DNA of 61,067 nt, taken from Anabaena subtropica FACHB-260 (GTDB taxonomy: Bacteria > Cyanobacteriota > Cyanobacteriia > Cyanobacteriales > Nostocaceae). The DNA is taken from NCBI RefSeq assembly GCF_014697105.1, contig NZ_JACJRF010000032.1:1-61067 (forward strand), in the 5' to 3' direction. The notes beneath the pieces were generated by a model. It searched no databases. It was given only the letters and a program-made list of their open reading frames with translations, and had not been told where the DNA came from. Below, piece by piece: positions 1 to 9,889 of this stretch. The translations under genes and the position numbers were made by a program. Each line of letters begins with the position of its first letter. The stretch's first letter is position 1.

Positions 1-1
1 T

Positions 2-91
2 CCTGAGCCTATTTTATTAAACCAGATTTTTGCCAAGCTTACTTCTTTAGGACGTATTCATCCCGTTTCTACGGGCGTTGAACCCTCGTAA
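2..91 (+). CDS. 3' end of an unrecognised gene (partial)
   Basis: An open frame enters from the left edge and stops at TAA 89-91. It gives about 29 residues ending HPVSTGVEPS. The stretch is not obviously repeat-derived, so it may be the C-terminus of a real gene that begins outside the window. It is too short to assign. It could equally be a chance open frame. Confidence 0.3.
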   Translation, partial: PEPILLNQIFAKLTSLGRIHPVSTGVEPS

Positions 92-391
92 TTTGGCAAA
101 GGTATTGCAATAAAGAGTATAATTTTGTTATCAATCCTGTAAGGCAGTACTGGCTTTCTTGGCGCAAAGACCCAAATAGAAGAATTTTAAATACTTGATT
201 TTTAATACCAATTTAAAAAACGATGGCGACAGATAGACGAAGAAAACCCAGATACATCAAGCAGTTTTCAATCTAAAATTTAAAATCTAAAATCCAAAAT
301 GGTATAACTTCAGACTTCAATAGACTTCAATTTAGTAAAGACTAAAACCCAGATTCCCCAGGTGCGATTGTAAATGCTGCATTTTAGAAGC
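92..391. other. Non-coding stretch with A/T-rich heptad repeats
   Basis: No gene is visible. Around 268-300 there are tandem A/T-rich heptads of the TCTAAAA/TTTAAAA type, a kind of short tandem repeat common between genes in Nostoc-type genomes. Similar heptads recur at 7335-7400, 13230-13245 and 59768-59820. Confidence 0.5.
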
Positions 392-899
392 ATGACAGCA
401 TCACCATTAGATATAAAGATACAGGATATTGACCACTGCGGTATAGTCGCAGACATATGTGATGGGATGAACCTAGTAGAACAAATTAACCGACTGCTGG
501 GAACTCACCTCAAGAAATAATCAGTGCAGGTCAAGATGTCAAAGCGATGGTTTTGAATGAACTTGGGTTTATCAGTGCGCCATTATACTTATTTGAAATT
601 TTTTTGTAAGTAAAGCTACAGAGCATTTATGAGGAGAAGATTTATTAGGAGAAGGCATACGCCCAGAACATTTAAATGATGACCGTTTGGATCGAGTATT
701 GGACAAACTATATGAGGCTGGACTAACCGAAGTATTTGTGACGGTGGCGCTTTGTACAGCAAGTAATTCCGGTGTAAAAATGGACAGCCTGTACCTTGAT
801 TCGAGTTCGTTCCACGTCAATGGCGATTACATAAATAATGCCAAGGGTGAGAAAAAGGAGCAAACCTGGGGAATGTGGGCTAAAAGGAAGCATTCCTAA
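392..899 (+). pseudogene. Degraded IS1634-family (DUF4277) transposase, N-terminal remnant
   Basis: Reading from ATG 392 gives a protein beginning MTASPLDIKIQDIDHCGIVA, the usual start of the DUF4277 transposases that I place with the IS1634-type elements. Near 510-520 the frame stops and the family sequence continues in another frame (PQEIISAGQDVKAM, then NELGFISAPLYLFE). A second shift near 605 is followed by GEGIRPEHLNDDRLDRVLDK and then VTVAL and MDSLYLDSSSFHVNGDY, up to about 835. The family is several hundred residues longer, so the whole catalytic part is missing. It is a dead remnant with at least two frameshifts and a large 3' deletion. No terminal inverted repeats could be identified. 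Confidence 0.8.
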
Positions 900-1013
900 T
901 TTTAGTTTGATTTTAAACGTAGAGGAACGCAGGATTTCAAGCAGAGAAAAGTTTCTTGAAGCCGGGAAACCCTGCGCTTAGTAACTGTTAAAACTCATTA
1001 TTCCCTCTTTACG

Positions 1014-1562
1014 CTAACCTCTAGCTTCTAGCCCCTCTTGATCTCTGTCCTCCTCCATTAGCGAACATGGTGCTTGAATCACAAATGGTAATTCTGTACC
1101 TATAAGACCGCGTTGAATACGTTCAGATCTTTCATTAAAAACCACAAATAAAGGATATACAGTATCAGCCCCTTCACTTAAAATATGACTGTGACGAAGG
1201 GGCATTAACCATTCATAATCTTGGTGTAGCAAAACTTGAGTTTGTCGCCAACGTCCCAACAAATCAGAAAAGTCTTCATGGGGTCGATGAATAAATAGTA
1301 GAATTTCGGCTCCTGTTTTGATTTTCCATTCGGGGTCACACATGATAATAGCCACATCGCAGGGTAAACAAGTCGCCTGTGTAGTTGCAGATACAGAATT
1401 ACGCAGGTAAACGATTGGCAGAGGGATTATTATGACACTTTCATCAGGACGACGCAGACTAGGGATCATTTCCAAGTATGGACGGTGTTGCTTGAGTAGT
1501 GCGATCGCTGCCTGATGATTGCTATACTCTGCCAAGCTCGCTTCATAGTCAGATTTTTGCAC
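1014..1562 (-). CDS. Conserved-looking hypothetical protein, 182 aa
   Basis: A 182-residue soluble protein without signal peptide or membrane segment. I do not recognise the family. It has a basic/hydrophobic middle (ESVIIIPLPIVYLRNSVSAT, CDVAIIMCDPEW) and an acidic C-terminus. The start is GTG at 1560-1562; there is no in-frame ATG near the N-terminus. It lies 48 bp downstream of pilC on the same strand and could be the last gene of the pilus operon, although nothing in the sequence ties it to pili. The coding region contains one HIP1 octamer near 1500, typical of genuine genes here. The function is unknown. Confidence 0.6.
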   Translation of the reverse strand: MQKSDYEASLAEYSNHQAAIALLKQHRPYLEMIPSLRRPDESVIIIPLPIVYLRNSVSATTQATCLPCDVAIIMCDPEWKIKTGAEILLFIHRPHEDFSDLLGRWRQTQVLLHQDYEWLMPLRHSHILSEGADTVYPLFVVFNERSERIQRGLIGTELPFVIQAPCSLMEEDRDQEGLEARG

Positions 1563-1610
1563 AAGCTTAACAATTCAAAATTCAAAAAATTAAATTTTCT
1601 TATGTCTTAT

Positions 1611-2834
1611 CTATGCCAAAGTTTCAAATACTTTGAACAGTGGTAAATACATCGCTAATAGAATTGTCCCCACCATACCCCCTAGAACCAAAATCATAAT
1701 CGGTTCTAAAACGCTGGTTAATGCTTTTACTGCTTGCTCAACTTCATCTTCATAGAAATCAGCAATCTTCATCAACATTCCATCTAATTCCCCGGTTTCT
1801 TCGCCAATACTAATCATTTGAATTGCCATTGGTGGAAAAACCGCTTCTTTTTGGAGAGCAATACTAATCATACCTCCTTGTTGAATTTCGGCTCGTGCCG
1901 CATCAATAGCATTAGCAACAACCTGATTTCCTGATGTATCTCGCACAATCTCTAAAGAAGTAAGAATAGGTACACCAGAACGAGTCAAAGAACCAAAGGT
2001 GCGACTAAAACGAGCAACTGAAGACTTTTGAATTAAGTCACCAAATAAAGGCATCTTTAAAGAAAGTCGGTCAATTGTTTCCCTCCCAACACGAGTTTTA
2101 TAATACTGTGAATAGGCAAATTTGAAGCCGACAATCCCAGCAATAATTACTAAAGACCACAAACTTCTCAAAATTTGGCTACAAGTCATTAAAAATGCAG
2201 TTAGTGGAGGTAATTCTGTTCCTAATTCTTGGAAGATTTTCGCAAAAATAGGAATTAAAAATACAGTCATTCCGACAAAAATACCAGTTGCTAAAATACC
2301 AACCACCACAGGATAAGCTAGGGCTGACTTAATTTGGTTCTGTAACCTAGCCATATCTTCTAATAATTTTGCTAGGCGGTTCAGCACTTCATCTAAAACA
2401 CCACCCACTTCCCCGGCTTGAATCATACTGACATACAAACCATCAAAACAATCAGGATGTCTACGCATGGCATCTGAAAGATTTACACCACTTTGAACAT
2501 CATTACTAATATCAGTTAGAGCTTGTTTGAGTTTAGCATTGGTACACTGATCACCTAATACTCCCAGTCCTCGGACAATTGCTACTCCCGCATTCACCAA
2601 AGTAGCAAGTTGTCGAGAGAAAACTGCCTTTTCCTTTACAGTAACTTTGACAAAGGAATTCTGAAATTTTTGAAAATCGAAATTAGCTCCAAAGCTTTGA
2701 AACTGTTTAAGTTCTTGAATGACGAACCCCTGATCTCTGAGATTAGTCCGCGCTTGCGCCAAAGATTCAGCCACAACTTTCTCGCTTCTGGTTTTTCCTT
2801 GTGTATCTCGAACACGGGCAATAAATGTCGGCAT
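1611..2834 (-). CDS. pilC: Type IV pilus inner-membrane platform protein PilC
   Basis: A 407-residue member of the GspF/PilC family, the integral membrane platform on which the PilB and PilT motor ATPases act. The N-terminus (MPTFIARVRDTQGKTRSE) is typical. Two repeated T2SF domains follow, each ending in long hydrophobic segments, at about residues 167-197, 215-235 and 372-400. The motif GEVGGVLDEVLNRLAKLLED of the first repeat is matched by GEETGELDGMLMKIADFYED in the second, as expected for this duplicated fold. It is third in the order pilB-pilT-pilC, 74 bp after pilT. This gene set drives twitching and, in filamentous cyanobacteria, hormogonium gliding. No strong Shine-Dalgarno sequence is seen. 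Confidence 0.95.
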   Translation of the reverse strand: MPTFIARVRDTQGKTRSEKVVAESLAQARTNLRDQGFVIQELKQFQSFGANFDFQKFQNSFVKVTVKEKAVFSRQLATLVNAGVAIVRGLGVLGDQCTNAKLKQALTDISNDVQSGVNLSDAMRRHPDCFDGLYVSMIQAGEVGGVLDEVLNRLAKLLEDMARLQNQIKSALAYPVVVGILATGIFVGMTVFLIPIFAKIFQELGTELPPLTAFLMTCSQILRSLWSLVIIAGIVGFKFAYSQYYKTRVGRETIDRLSLKMPLFGDLIQKSSVARFSRTFGSLTRSGVPILTSLEIVRDTSGNQVVANAIDAARAEIQQGGMISIALQKEAVFPPMAIQMISIGEETGELDGMLMKIADFYEDEVEQAVKALTSVLEPIMILVLGGMVGTILLAMYLPLFKVFETLA

Positions 2835-2908
2835 ATATCAATTCAAATTTAATCATGATTCAATAGTCGTTAGTCAATAGTTATTACTAATAACTATTGA
2901 CTAATTTT

Positions 2909-4027
2909 TTAATGTGTTTTGACAGATCCAGTTTTAGATCCTGGGGGTGGTGCAGAAGGGCCAATAAGGCGTTGAATTTCATCTGCTTTGGAGGTTTTAG
3001 ACATTGCTGCTTCAAATGAGATGTTTCCTGCTTTATAATAATCAGCTAAAACCTTCTCTAAAGTCTGCATTCCTAACTTACCTCCAGTCTGAATTGCTGA
3101 ATAAATTTGTGAGGTTTTACCTTCACGAATTAGGTTGGAAATAGCAGGAGTAACAATCATGATTTCCTGTGCCATGATACGACCATACTCGCCGGGCTTG
3201 GGGTTTTTCTTTGGCACTAATGTTTGACTAAATACTGCTACTAAAGAGTTAGATAACTGCACCCGCACTTGAGTTTGTCTTTCGTGAGGGAAAACGTCAA
3301 TAATCCGGTCAACAGTTTGAGAAGCTGAACTAGTGTGTAGTGTACCAAAGACTAAATGTCCGGTTTCTGCTGCGGAAATTGCCAAAGAAATAGTTTCCAA
3401 ATCACGCATTTCCCCAACCAAAATAATATCTGGGTCTTCACGTAAGGCTGCTTTCAAAGCATTAGCAAAACTTTTCGTATCTTCGCCTAATTGTCTTTGG
3501 TGAACTAAGCTTTTAATTGGTTCATATACAAATTCAATTGGGTCTTCTACTGTTAAAATATGTTCAGCTTTAGTGCGGTTGATTAAGTCAATCATTGCTG
3601 CCAACGTAGTTGTTTTACCTGAACCTGTTGGCCCTGTGACAAGGATTAGTCCTCTAGGCTTATCACACATTTCCCGTACTACATCTGGCAAACCCAATTT
3701 TTCAAAGTTAGGAATTTTGGAACTGAGCGCCCTTAAACAAGCAGCATAAGCACCACGCTCTTTATAAACATTGACCCGGAAGCGAGCTAAACCCTTAACA
3801 CCATAAGAACAATCTAACTCCCAAGTCTGCTCTAGGGTTTTACGTTGGGTGTTATTGAGCATACTAAAAATCAGTCTTTGACACTGGTCGGCGGTCAGTA
3901 CTTCTTCGCCTATGGGTGTGAGTTTACCGCTAATTCGGAAGTAGGGAGGTAGACCTGCGGATAAGTGCAGATCCGAGCCACCCATTTCAATCATCTGCTC
4001 CATCAAATCTTCAATCATCATTTCCAT
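2909..4027 (-). CDS. pilT: Type IV pilus retraction ATPase PilT
   Basis: A hexameric motor ATPase that depolymerises the pilus. From ATG 4027 it is 372 aa. The frame can be extended ten codons to a TTG, but the ATG start gives the usual N-terminus MEMMIEDLMEQMIEMGGSDL and has a GGAG upstream. Walker A is TGPTGSGKTTT at about residues 131-141. The Asp box and Walker B region (DPDIILVGEMRDLET) and the His box (ETGHLVFGTLHTSSA) follow. The C-terminus has the retraction-ATPase layout. It lies between pilB and pilC in one transcription direction, so the three are probably co-transcribed. Confidence 0.95.
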   Translation of the reverse strand: MEMMIEDLMEQMIEMGGSDLHLSAGLPPYFRISGKLTPIGEEVLTADQCQRLIFSMLNNTQRKTLEQTWELDCSYGVKGLARFRVNVYKERGAYAACLRALSSKIPNFEKLGLPDVVREMCDKPRGLILVTGPTGSGKTTTLAAMIDLINRTKAEHILTVEDPIEFVYEPIKSLVHQRQLGEDTKSFANALKAALREDPDIILVGEMRDLETISLAISAAETGHLVFGTLHTSSASQTVDRIIDVFPHERQTQVRVQLSNSLVAVFSQTLVPKKNPKPGEYGRIMAQEIMIVTPAISNLIREGKTSQIYSAIQTGGKLGMQTLEKVLADYYKAGNISFEAAMSKTSKADEIQRLIGPSAPPPGSKTGSVKTH

Positions 4028-4126
4028 AGGGTCGCTTTGCTCCAATTCAAACTTCAAAATTCGTCTTGAAAAGTTGCTCTTCTGGGGCTTTGCTCAAGAC
4101 CGCACTTTCTGCAAAATTCAAAAAAT

Positions 4127-4155
4127 GTAGAGACGTAGCAATGCTACGTCTCTAC
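4127..4155. repeat. 29-bp perfect palindrome at the pilB stop codon
   Basis: Both arms read GTAGAGACGTAGCA and its complement, meeting at 4140-4141. The pilB stop codon (4152-4154) lies in one arm. The same palindrome family occurs, with a different loop, at 53557-53580. Transcribed, it would form a hairpin between pilB and pilT that could act in mRNA processing or stability. There is no U-run, so it does not look like an intrinsic terminator. Confidence 0.75.
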
Positions 4156-6167
4156 GAATCTTGAAAACGGGGTGTCAGACAGTAGGGACAATCTAGCCAT
4201 TCTGGTTGTAATAGGGCGTTACAACTCCGGCAGGTAAGACCAGTCTTGCGTTTAGCTTTTAACTCAGCTTCTAAACCTGTATCTGTAAATGTCACCCGTT
4301 CCACTTCTTCTAAGGTGGTAGCACCTTGGCGAACTAAGTCTAAGCTGTACGCCAGCAAGGTTTTCATCCCTTCTTCTACAGCTACTTCTTTGATCCGTTC
4401 TGTTGGTGCGTCTTCGTTAATTAAAGTTTGCAGGTTTTCTGTAACCCGCATCACTTCATAAACACCACAACGCCCTTTGTAGCCGACACCGTTACAAGCT
4501 GGACAAAGCTGATTTTTAGCTTTGGCTTCAGCGATCGCTTCTGCTGGTACAGTGTTAGCTTTATAGAAAGTAACTGACACTTCTTGAGAAGCAGTCATCC
4601 CATAACGAGCTAATTCCTCTGATGTTGGGTTGTAAGGGATACGACACTCACTACACACACGCCGCACTAGACGTTGTGCCAATACCCCAATCAAAGAACT
4701 GGAAACCATGAACGGCTCAATACCCATTTCTCCCAAACGAGCGATCGCTCCTGGGGCATCGTTGGTGTGTAATGTAGTTAATACCAAGTGACCGGTTAAA
4801 GCAGCTTCAATCGCTGTTTTCGCTGTTTCTTTGTCTCGTGTTTCACCCACCAGCAACACATCTGGGTCTTGTCTCAAAAAAGCCCGTAATGCTGTCGCAA
4901 AATCTAGCCCTTTTTCCCGAATTACCTGTACCTGGGTAATCCCTGGCAAACTGTATTCAATCGGGTCTTCTACAGTACTGATATTAATCCCTGGTGAGTT
5001 CTTCTCAGACAGTGCCGAATATAAGGAAGTTGTTTTACCAGAACCAGTAGGCCCTGTCACCAAAATTAAACCGAAAGGCTTACTCACCATATCTTGGACA
5101 ATCTGCAATGTTTCTGGGTCAGTAATTAACTTATTGAGTCCCAGTTGCGTAGAAGAGTTATCCAAAATCCGCAGTACTACCTTTTCGCCGTAGCGACTGG
5201 GTAAGGTATTCACCCGGAAATCCACCTTACGTCCTTCAAACATCCGGCGGATGCGTCCGTCTTGGGGTAAACGTCTCTCGGCAATATCCAAATTGGAGAT
5301 AATTTTAAATCTGGCTGTTACCGCAGGGATAATTTTTTTCGGTAGGGGAGGAAACGCTTCTCGCAGTACACCATCTTTACGGAAGCGGATGCGGAGGTTT
5401 TCTTCCTGCGGTTCAATGTGGATATCAGAAACCTTATCGTGCAGAGCCTTCGCCAAAATTCTATTGACGAGGTTGATAACTGGGGCATCTTCTGCACCCT
5501 TCATCGCTGCACCTAAATCAGCCTCCATATCGTCAGGAGCCTCTTCTAGGTCGAGACTACCGAGATTTTCTAAATCCTGATTAATATCTGTAAATTTTTC
5601 CTGTTCCAGGTGCTTTTGTCGCACAGCCAATTCATCCAAATATTGATTAATTAGCTGTTGGTAATCTTCCTGGGTGATAACCATACGCTGTAATGCCAAA
5701 CCTTGTGGGCGCAAGATGCGGTTTAGATCATCTGACGCTTCCAGATTGTCTGGAGCAACCATCGCCACTAAAACGTAAGGCGGCGTTTGTTCATCATTCT
5801 TGGATAGTGGGACTAAACGATGACGACGGCAGATATCAACTGGGATGAGAGTTTCAATCAGATTACCCACCATCGTACTACCGATATTGTTGACCTCAGG
5901 ATCGAGGTATTCAACACCGTATAGTATTTTCAATTCAAATAATTGCTGTTTCTTGTATTGCCTGAGGTACTCAGGTGATAGTTGTCGCCCTGTAATTGAC
6001 TCCAAAACTTCTGTTAAGGGTCTACCAGACTTGCGACTTTCAATCAGCGCCTGTCTCATCTGTTCGGTATTAGCGTAGCCAGATTGTACTAGCTTGTTAC
6101 CGAAAGGCGAAAACTCTGTTCTTGTAGTAAGAGCGGTACTGCGCCGTTGTGGTGACGAGTAAGTCAT
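4152..6167 (-). CDS. pilB: Type IV pilus extension ATPase PilB
   Basis: A 671-residue GspE/PulE-type assembly ATPase that powers pilus extension. The N-terminal third is an MshEN-type domain (about residues 20-200, LVQSGYANTEQMRQAL onward). The core has Walker A (GPTGSGKTTSLYSAL), an Asp box (FLRQDPDVLLVGETRDKET) and a His box (LTGHLVLTTLHTNDAP). A CxxC pair (CSEC and CPAC) forms the zinc-binding C-domain. An additional C-terminal zinc-ribbon-like tail has CRSC and CPYC; I recall this tail in cyanobacterial PilB. The start at ATG 6167 gives MTYSSPQRRSTALTTRTEFS. It is first in the minus-strand pilBTC set and divergent from grpE. Confidence 0.95.
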   Translation of the reverse strand: MTYSSPQRRSTALTTRTEFSPFGNKLVQSGYANTEQMRQALIESRKSGRPLTEVLESITGRQLSPEYLRQYKKQQLFELKILYGVEYLDPEVNNIGSTMVGNLIETLIPVDICRRHRLVPLSKNDEQTPPYVLVAMVAPDNLEASDDLNRILRPQGLALQRMVITQEDYQQLINQYLDELAVRQKHLEQEKFTDINQDLENLGSLDLEEAPDDMEADLGAAMKGAEDAPVINLVNRILAKALHDKVSDIHIEPQEENLRIRFRKDGVLREAFPPLPKKIIPAVTARFKIISNLDIAERRLPQDGRIRRMFEGRKVDFRVNTLPSRYGEKVVLRILDNSSTQLGLNKLITDPETLQIVQDMVSKPFGLILVTGPTGSGKTTSLYSALSEKNSPGINISTVEDPIEYSLPGITQVQVIREKGLDFATALRAFLRQDPDVLLVGETRDKETAKTAIEAALTGHLVLTTLHTNDAPGAIARLGEMGIEPFMVSSSLIGVLAQRLVRRVCSECRIPYNPTSEELARYGMTASQEVSVTFYKANTVPAEAIAEAKAKNQLCPACNGVGYKGRCGVYEVMRVTENLQTLINEDAPTERIKEVAVEEGMKTLLAYSLDLVRQGATTLEEVERVTFTDTGLEAELKAKRKTGLTCRSCNALLQPEWLDCPYCLTPRFQDS

Positions 6168-6514
6168 AGGTGAGCAATGAGTAGGAAAAACCTCTGCTTA
6201 GAGTATTCCCAGTCAGAGATATAAAATTTTCATTTACACTGAGTAAATTCCAGCCAAAACTTTATGAAAGGAGTAGGTGTGGAGGGATAAGAGAAAAATT
6301 TTTGATTTTTGATTTGATTCCTCGTTCGGAATACCGCCCCTATAATGTTTACGCTAACTGGTTCACCATTTGTAAAAATTAAGATGACGGTGACAACATT
6401 TCCAGAGAGATTTCAGGGAAAAATCAGTCTCAGTGTACAGCCATCAACTACAAGGGTTGTTCATTGTGGTGAAATACTGCTGTAAATCGCATTTGGGATG
6501 AGTAGACTTGAACA
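6168..6514. other. Divergent pilB/grpE intergenic region
   Basis: About 350 bp between divergent operons must contain both promoters. I see no CIRCE element (TTAGCACTC-N9-GAGTGCTAA), the usual HrcA operator of heat-shock genes, upstream of grpE. No clear -35/-10 pair stands out. No small gene is visible. Confidence 0.5.
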
Positions 6515-7261
6515 ATGATCGACGAAAATAAACAGGTAAACAATACCAGCCAGCAATTGGGTGAATCAACAGAGGTAAAGCAAGTAATTATGAGTGAATC
6601 CCCAGCCGAAATTAACACTAACGAATTTGCTAGCGAAGTGACTGAGCAAGTGGCAACTCCAACTAATGTAGTGGGAGACACTACACTTACAGAAGATAAT
6701 AGCTTCGCTGCAACACAGACACCGGAAGTTGATACAGCCGCTTTGGCTGAACTGACTCAACAAATCAATTCCCTCAAAACACAGTTAGAAGAACGTAGTA
6801 CGCAATATATGCGGATTGCGGCAGATTTTGAAAATTACCGCAAACGGACTCAAAAAGAGAAAGAAGAGCTAGACGTACAGGTGAAGAGAAACACAATTTT
6901 GGAATTGTTGCCCATAGTCGATAATTTTGAACGGGCGCGATCGCACCTGAAGCCACAATCCGATGGCGAAATGACAATTCACAAAAGTTATCAAGGAGTT
7001 TATAAACAACTCGTAGATTCCCTGAAACGCTTAGGTGTATCACCAATGCGCCCCGAAGGACAAGACTTCGATCCCAACCTTCATGAAGCAGTAATGCGGG
7101 AACCTACGGATGAACATCCTGAAGGAACAGTGTTAGAAGAGTTAGTGCGCGGATATTACTTGGGCGATCGCGTGCTGCGCCATTCAATGGTCAAGGTGGC
7201 TGCTCCAAAGGAAGATACACCGCCTGCACAAGAAGATCAGTCGAGTCCAGCCGACAGTTAA
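6515..7261 (+). CDS. grpE: Nucleotide exchange factor GrpE
   Basis: A 248-residue GrpE, the ADP-releasing factor for DnaK. Residues 1-75 are a low-complexity Ser/Thr/Glu-rich extension. The coiled-coil follows ([20 protein letters not shown], then [17 protein letters not shown]), and the C-terminal beta domain contains [20 protein letters not shown] and [17 protein letters not shown], both diagnostic. The long N-terminal extension is usual in cyanobacteria. It is the first gene of a grpE-dnaK-dnaJ series, separated from dnaK by 240 bp that hold a repeat, so dnaK may also have its own promoter. Confidence 0.95.
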   Translation: MIDENKQVNNTSQQLGESTEVKQVIMSESPAEINTNEFASEVTEQVATPTNVVGDTTLTEDNSFAATQTPEVDTAALAELTQQINSLKTQLEERSTQYMRIAADFENYRKRTQKEKEELDVQVKRNTILELLPIVDNFERARSHLKPQSDGEMTIHKSYQGVYKQLVDSLKRLGVSPMRPEGQDFDPNLHEAVMREPTDEHPEGTVLEELVRGYYLGDRVLRHSMVKVAAPKEDTPPAQEDQSSPADS

Positions 7262-7334
7262 GCTGTATTAGCTCGCCTCGCTGACCAATAGTGCTTGGGT
7301 TGTAGCAGAGGCGAGCATTGTTAGGGACTAAGAA

Positions 7335-7404
7335 TTTTAGATTTTAGATTTTGGATTTTAGATTGGTTTTCAATTCAAAATCGCAAATCCAAAATCCAAA
7401 ATTG
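7335..7404. repeat. Inverted A/T heptad repeats between grpE and dnaK
   Basis: Tandem TTTTAGA/TTTTGGA heptads at 7335-7366 are followed by the complementary CCAAAATCCAAAAT type at 7385-7402. Together they form a long imperfect inverted repeat that could fold in mRNA. This is the same repeat class as at 268-300 and 59768-59820. A role is not shown by the sequence. Confidence 0.6.
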
Positions 7405-7501
7405 AATACCCTTCTGCCGTTAGAGTCAGCCTAAATCCGTACCCAAACAAAGATAGTCCGCGTAAAATTACGGCAACAGCACTCAATATAAATACTTACG
7501 T

Positions 7502-9463
7502 ATGGGAAAAGTTATTGGGATCGACTTAGGCACTACAAACAGTTGTGTTGCGGTTTTGGAAGGTGGTCAACCAATAGTGATCGCTAATTCTGAAGGTGGG
7601 CGAACTACACCGAGTATTGTGGGATTTGGAAAAAGTGGCGATCGCTTAGTCGGTCAACTAGCAAAACGCCAAGCTGTGACTAATGCCGAAAACACGATTT
7701 TCAGTATTAAGCGGTTTATCGGTCGTCGTTGGGAAGATACGGAAATAGAACGCGATCGTGTACCTTATGGCTGTGTCAAAGGTCGAGACGATACTGTTGA
7801 TGTACAGATTCGCGGACGCAACTACACACCCCAAGAAATATCTGCCATGATCCTGCAAAAGCTCAAACAGGATGCAGAAAATTTTTTGGGTGAAGCTGTA
7901 ACACAAGCAGTAATTACCGTACCTGCTTATTTTACTGATGCCCAAAGACAAGCCACTAAAGACGCTGGTACCATTGCGGGGCTAGAAGTTTTACGAATTA
8001 TCAATGAACCAACTGCTGCTGCTTTAGCCTTTGGATTAGAAAAACAAGACCAAGAGCAGCTCATTTTAGTGTTTGATTTGGGCGGAGGAACCTTTGACGT
8101 ATCAATCCTACAGTTGGGCGACGGAGTATTTGAAGTCAAAGCCACTAGCGGTAATAATCAATTAGGCGGTGATGACTTTGATGGCTGTGTTGTCAGTTGG
8201 ATGATTGAACGCTTCCAACAACAAGAAAAAATTGACCTCGCCCAAGATAAAATGGCGTTGCAACGCCTACGAGAAGCAGCCGAAAAAGCCAAAATTGAAC
8301 TCTCTAGCATGGCAAGTACCTCAATTAACTTGCCTTTTATTACGGCTGATGAAACTGGGCCAAAGCATCTAGAAATGGAACTCAGCCGTTCTAAGTTTGA
8401 AGAATTGGTGGGGCAGTTAATTGAAGCTACCATTGAGCCAATGATTCAAGCTCTTAAAGATGCAGACCTAAAAGCACAAGACATAGATAAGATTATTTTG
8501 GTAGGTGGTTCCACTCGCATTCCCGCAGTGCAGAATGCCTTAATTAAGTTTTTTAATGGTAAAGCCCCTGACCGTTCGGTTAATCCTGATGAAGCGGTAG
8601 CTTTGGGTGCAGCTATTCAAGCTGGTGTACTAGGCGGGGAAGTTGATAATCTGCTGCTATTGGATGTCACTCCCTTATCTCTGGGAATTGAAACCTTGGG
8701 AGAAGTATTTACTAAAATCATCGAACGTAACACCACAATTCCTACAAGCAAATCTCAAGTATTTTCCACAGCTGTTGATGGGCAAACCTCGGTAGAAATT
8801 CAAGTCCTCCAAGGTGAACGAGCAATGGCACGGGATAATAAGAGCCTGGGCAAATTTCTGTTGTCAGGCATTCCTCCCGCCCCCCGTGGTGTTCCACAAA
8901 TCGAAGTTTCTTTTGAAATTGATGTCAACGGTATTCTCAAGGTTGCTGCCCAAGATAAAGGCACAGGTAGAGAACAAAGTATTAGAATTACTAATACTGG
9001 TGGATTAAGTACCAATGAAGTAGAACGGATGCGGCAAGAAGCCGAAGTGTTTGCCGAAGAAGATAGAAAACGCAAAGAACTAGTTGAACTGAAAAACCAA
9101 GCAGATAATCTGTTGATAATTTATGAATCTACTTTAAAAGATAATGGTGAATTGATTGGCGACCAAATGAAAGCTTTAGCAAGTGAAAAATTTGCCCAAG
9201 TCCAGACTGTAATGACGAATCCTGCCATTTCTCTTAAAGAATTTCAACAATGCTTGGATGATTTCCAACAAACTCTATTTTCTATCGGTGCTGATGTTTA
9301 CCAACGAGCTAACACTCAAAATGGTGATGAGGTAGAGGTAATATCTGATAGTTCGTTACCCTTAGACATAGAACACACGATCAGTGGAACCTTAATCCCA
9401 CAATTTAATTTTGATTTTGATGACGAAAGTACAGCACAGGCTGATTATGAAGCGATAGATTAA
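7502..9463 (+). CDS. dnaK: Chaperone DnaK (Hsp70)
   Basis: A 653-residue Hsp70. The ATPase domain starts [20 protein letters not shown], with the phosphate-2 motif [15 protein letters not shown] and the adenosine motif [14 protein letters not shown]. The substrate domain follows ([20 protein letters not shown]). The C-terminal lid ends in an acidic tail ([17 protein letters not shown]) that lacks the EEVD/EDDK-type end. Cyanobacteria usually carry several dnaK paralogues; the grpE-dnaK-dnaJ linkage argues that this is a general folding copy working with its neighbours. Which of the DnaK1/2/3 groups it belongs to cannot be settled by eye. Confidence 0.95.
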   Translation: MGKVIGIDLGTTNSCVAVLEGGQPIVIANSEGGRTTPSIVGFGKSGDRLVGQLAKRQAVTNAENTIFSIKRFIGRRWEDTEIERDRVPYGCVKGRDDTVDVQIRGRNYTPQEISAMILQKLKQDAENFLGEAVTQAVITVPAYFTDAQRQATKDAGTIAGLEVLRIINEPTAAALAFGLEKQDQEQLILVFDLGGGTFDVSILQLGDGVFEVKATSGNNQLGGDDFDGCVVSWMIERFQQQEKIDLAQDKMALQRLREAAEKAKIELSSMASTSINLPFITADETGPKHLEMELSRSKFEELVGQLIEATIEPMIQALKDADLKAQDIDKIILVGGSTRIPAVQNALIKFFNGKAPDRSVNPDEAVALGAAIQAGVLGGEVDNLLLLDVTPLSLGIETLGEVFTKIIERNTTIPTSKSQVFSTAVDGQTSVEIQVLQGERAMARDNKSLGKFLLSGIPPAPRGVPQIEVSFEIDVNGILKVAAQDKGTGREQSIRITNTGGLSTNEVERMRQEAEVFAEEDRKRKELVELKNQADNLLIIYESTLKDNGELIGDQMKALASEKFAQVQTVMTNPAISLKEFQQCLDDFQQTLFSIGADVYQRANTQNGDEVEVISDSSLPLDIEHTISGTLIPQFNFDFDDESTAQADYEAID

Positions 9464-9889
9464 GGAGTAGTGCTGAATGCTGGGTACTGAGTAATGAGTG
9501 CTGAATGAGTAAGATTATCTACCGAGTACTTGTTACTCAGTACTCAACACTAACTAGCATGGGGGGTTTTCCACACCTAATGGTGCGGCTAGCCCCTCTA
9601 GTTCATAAGCAGGGTTTTCCCGTAGTACGTAGCACAATTGTAAAAGAGGCAGCCGACTTGGCAGTGAGATACCAAAGTTATGCTTTCTCTGCTCCCAACT
9701 TCGGTAGCTTTTTTCGGTTCTACCAGGAAAGTACTCATTACTTGACTTGTTGGTGATTTTTGTAAAGAGTAAAAGGTAAAATCAGTTATTAACATAATTT
9801 AACTTTGCCTTCTATCTATTTTCCGGCAAGTTGCCCTTGTGGTGTCTACTGCCTATTGCTGTCTTCCTCCTAACCTTTACCTTTGCTAT
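9464..9889. repeat. dnaK-dnaJ spacer with inverted heptad repeat
   Basis: Positions 9470-9552 hold GTACTGAGTAATGAGTGCTGA-like heptads followed by their complement (GTTACTCAGTACTCAACAC), a typical Nostoc repeat. A related copy occurs at 32937-33012. An 83-codon open frame spans this region (9505-9756), but it runs through the repeat and has no recognisable features. I see no gene. Confidence 0.55.

Noticed and set aside
6168-7501. CIRCE heat-shock operator before grpE or dnaK
   Set aside because: No TTAGCACTC-N9-GAGTGCTAA or close variant was found in either spacer.
9505-9756. 83-codon open frame between dnaK and dnaJ
   Set aside because: It runs through an inverted heptad repeat, has no recognisable family features and no good ribosome-binding site.
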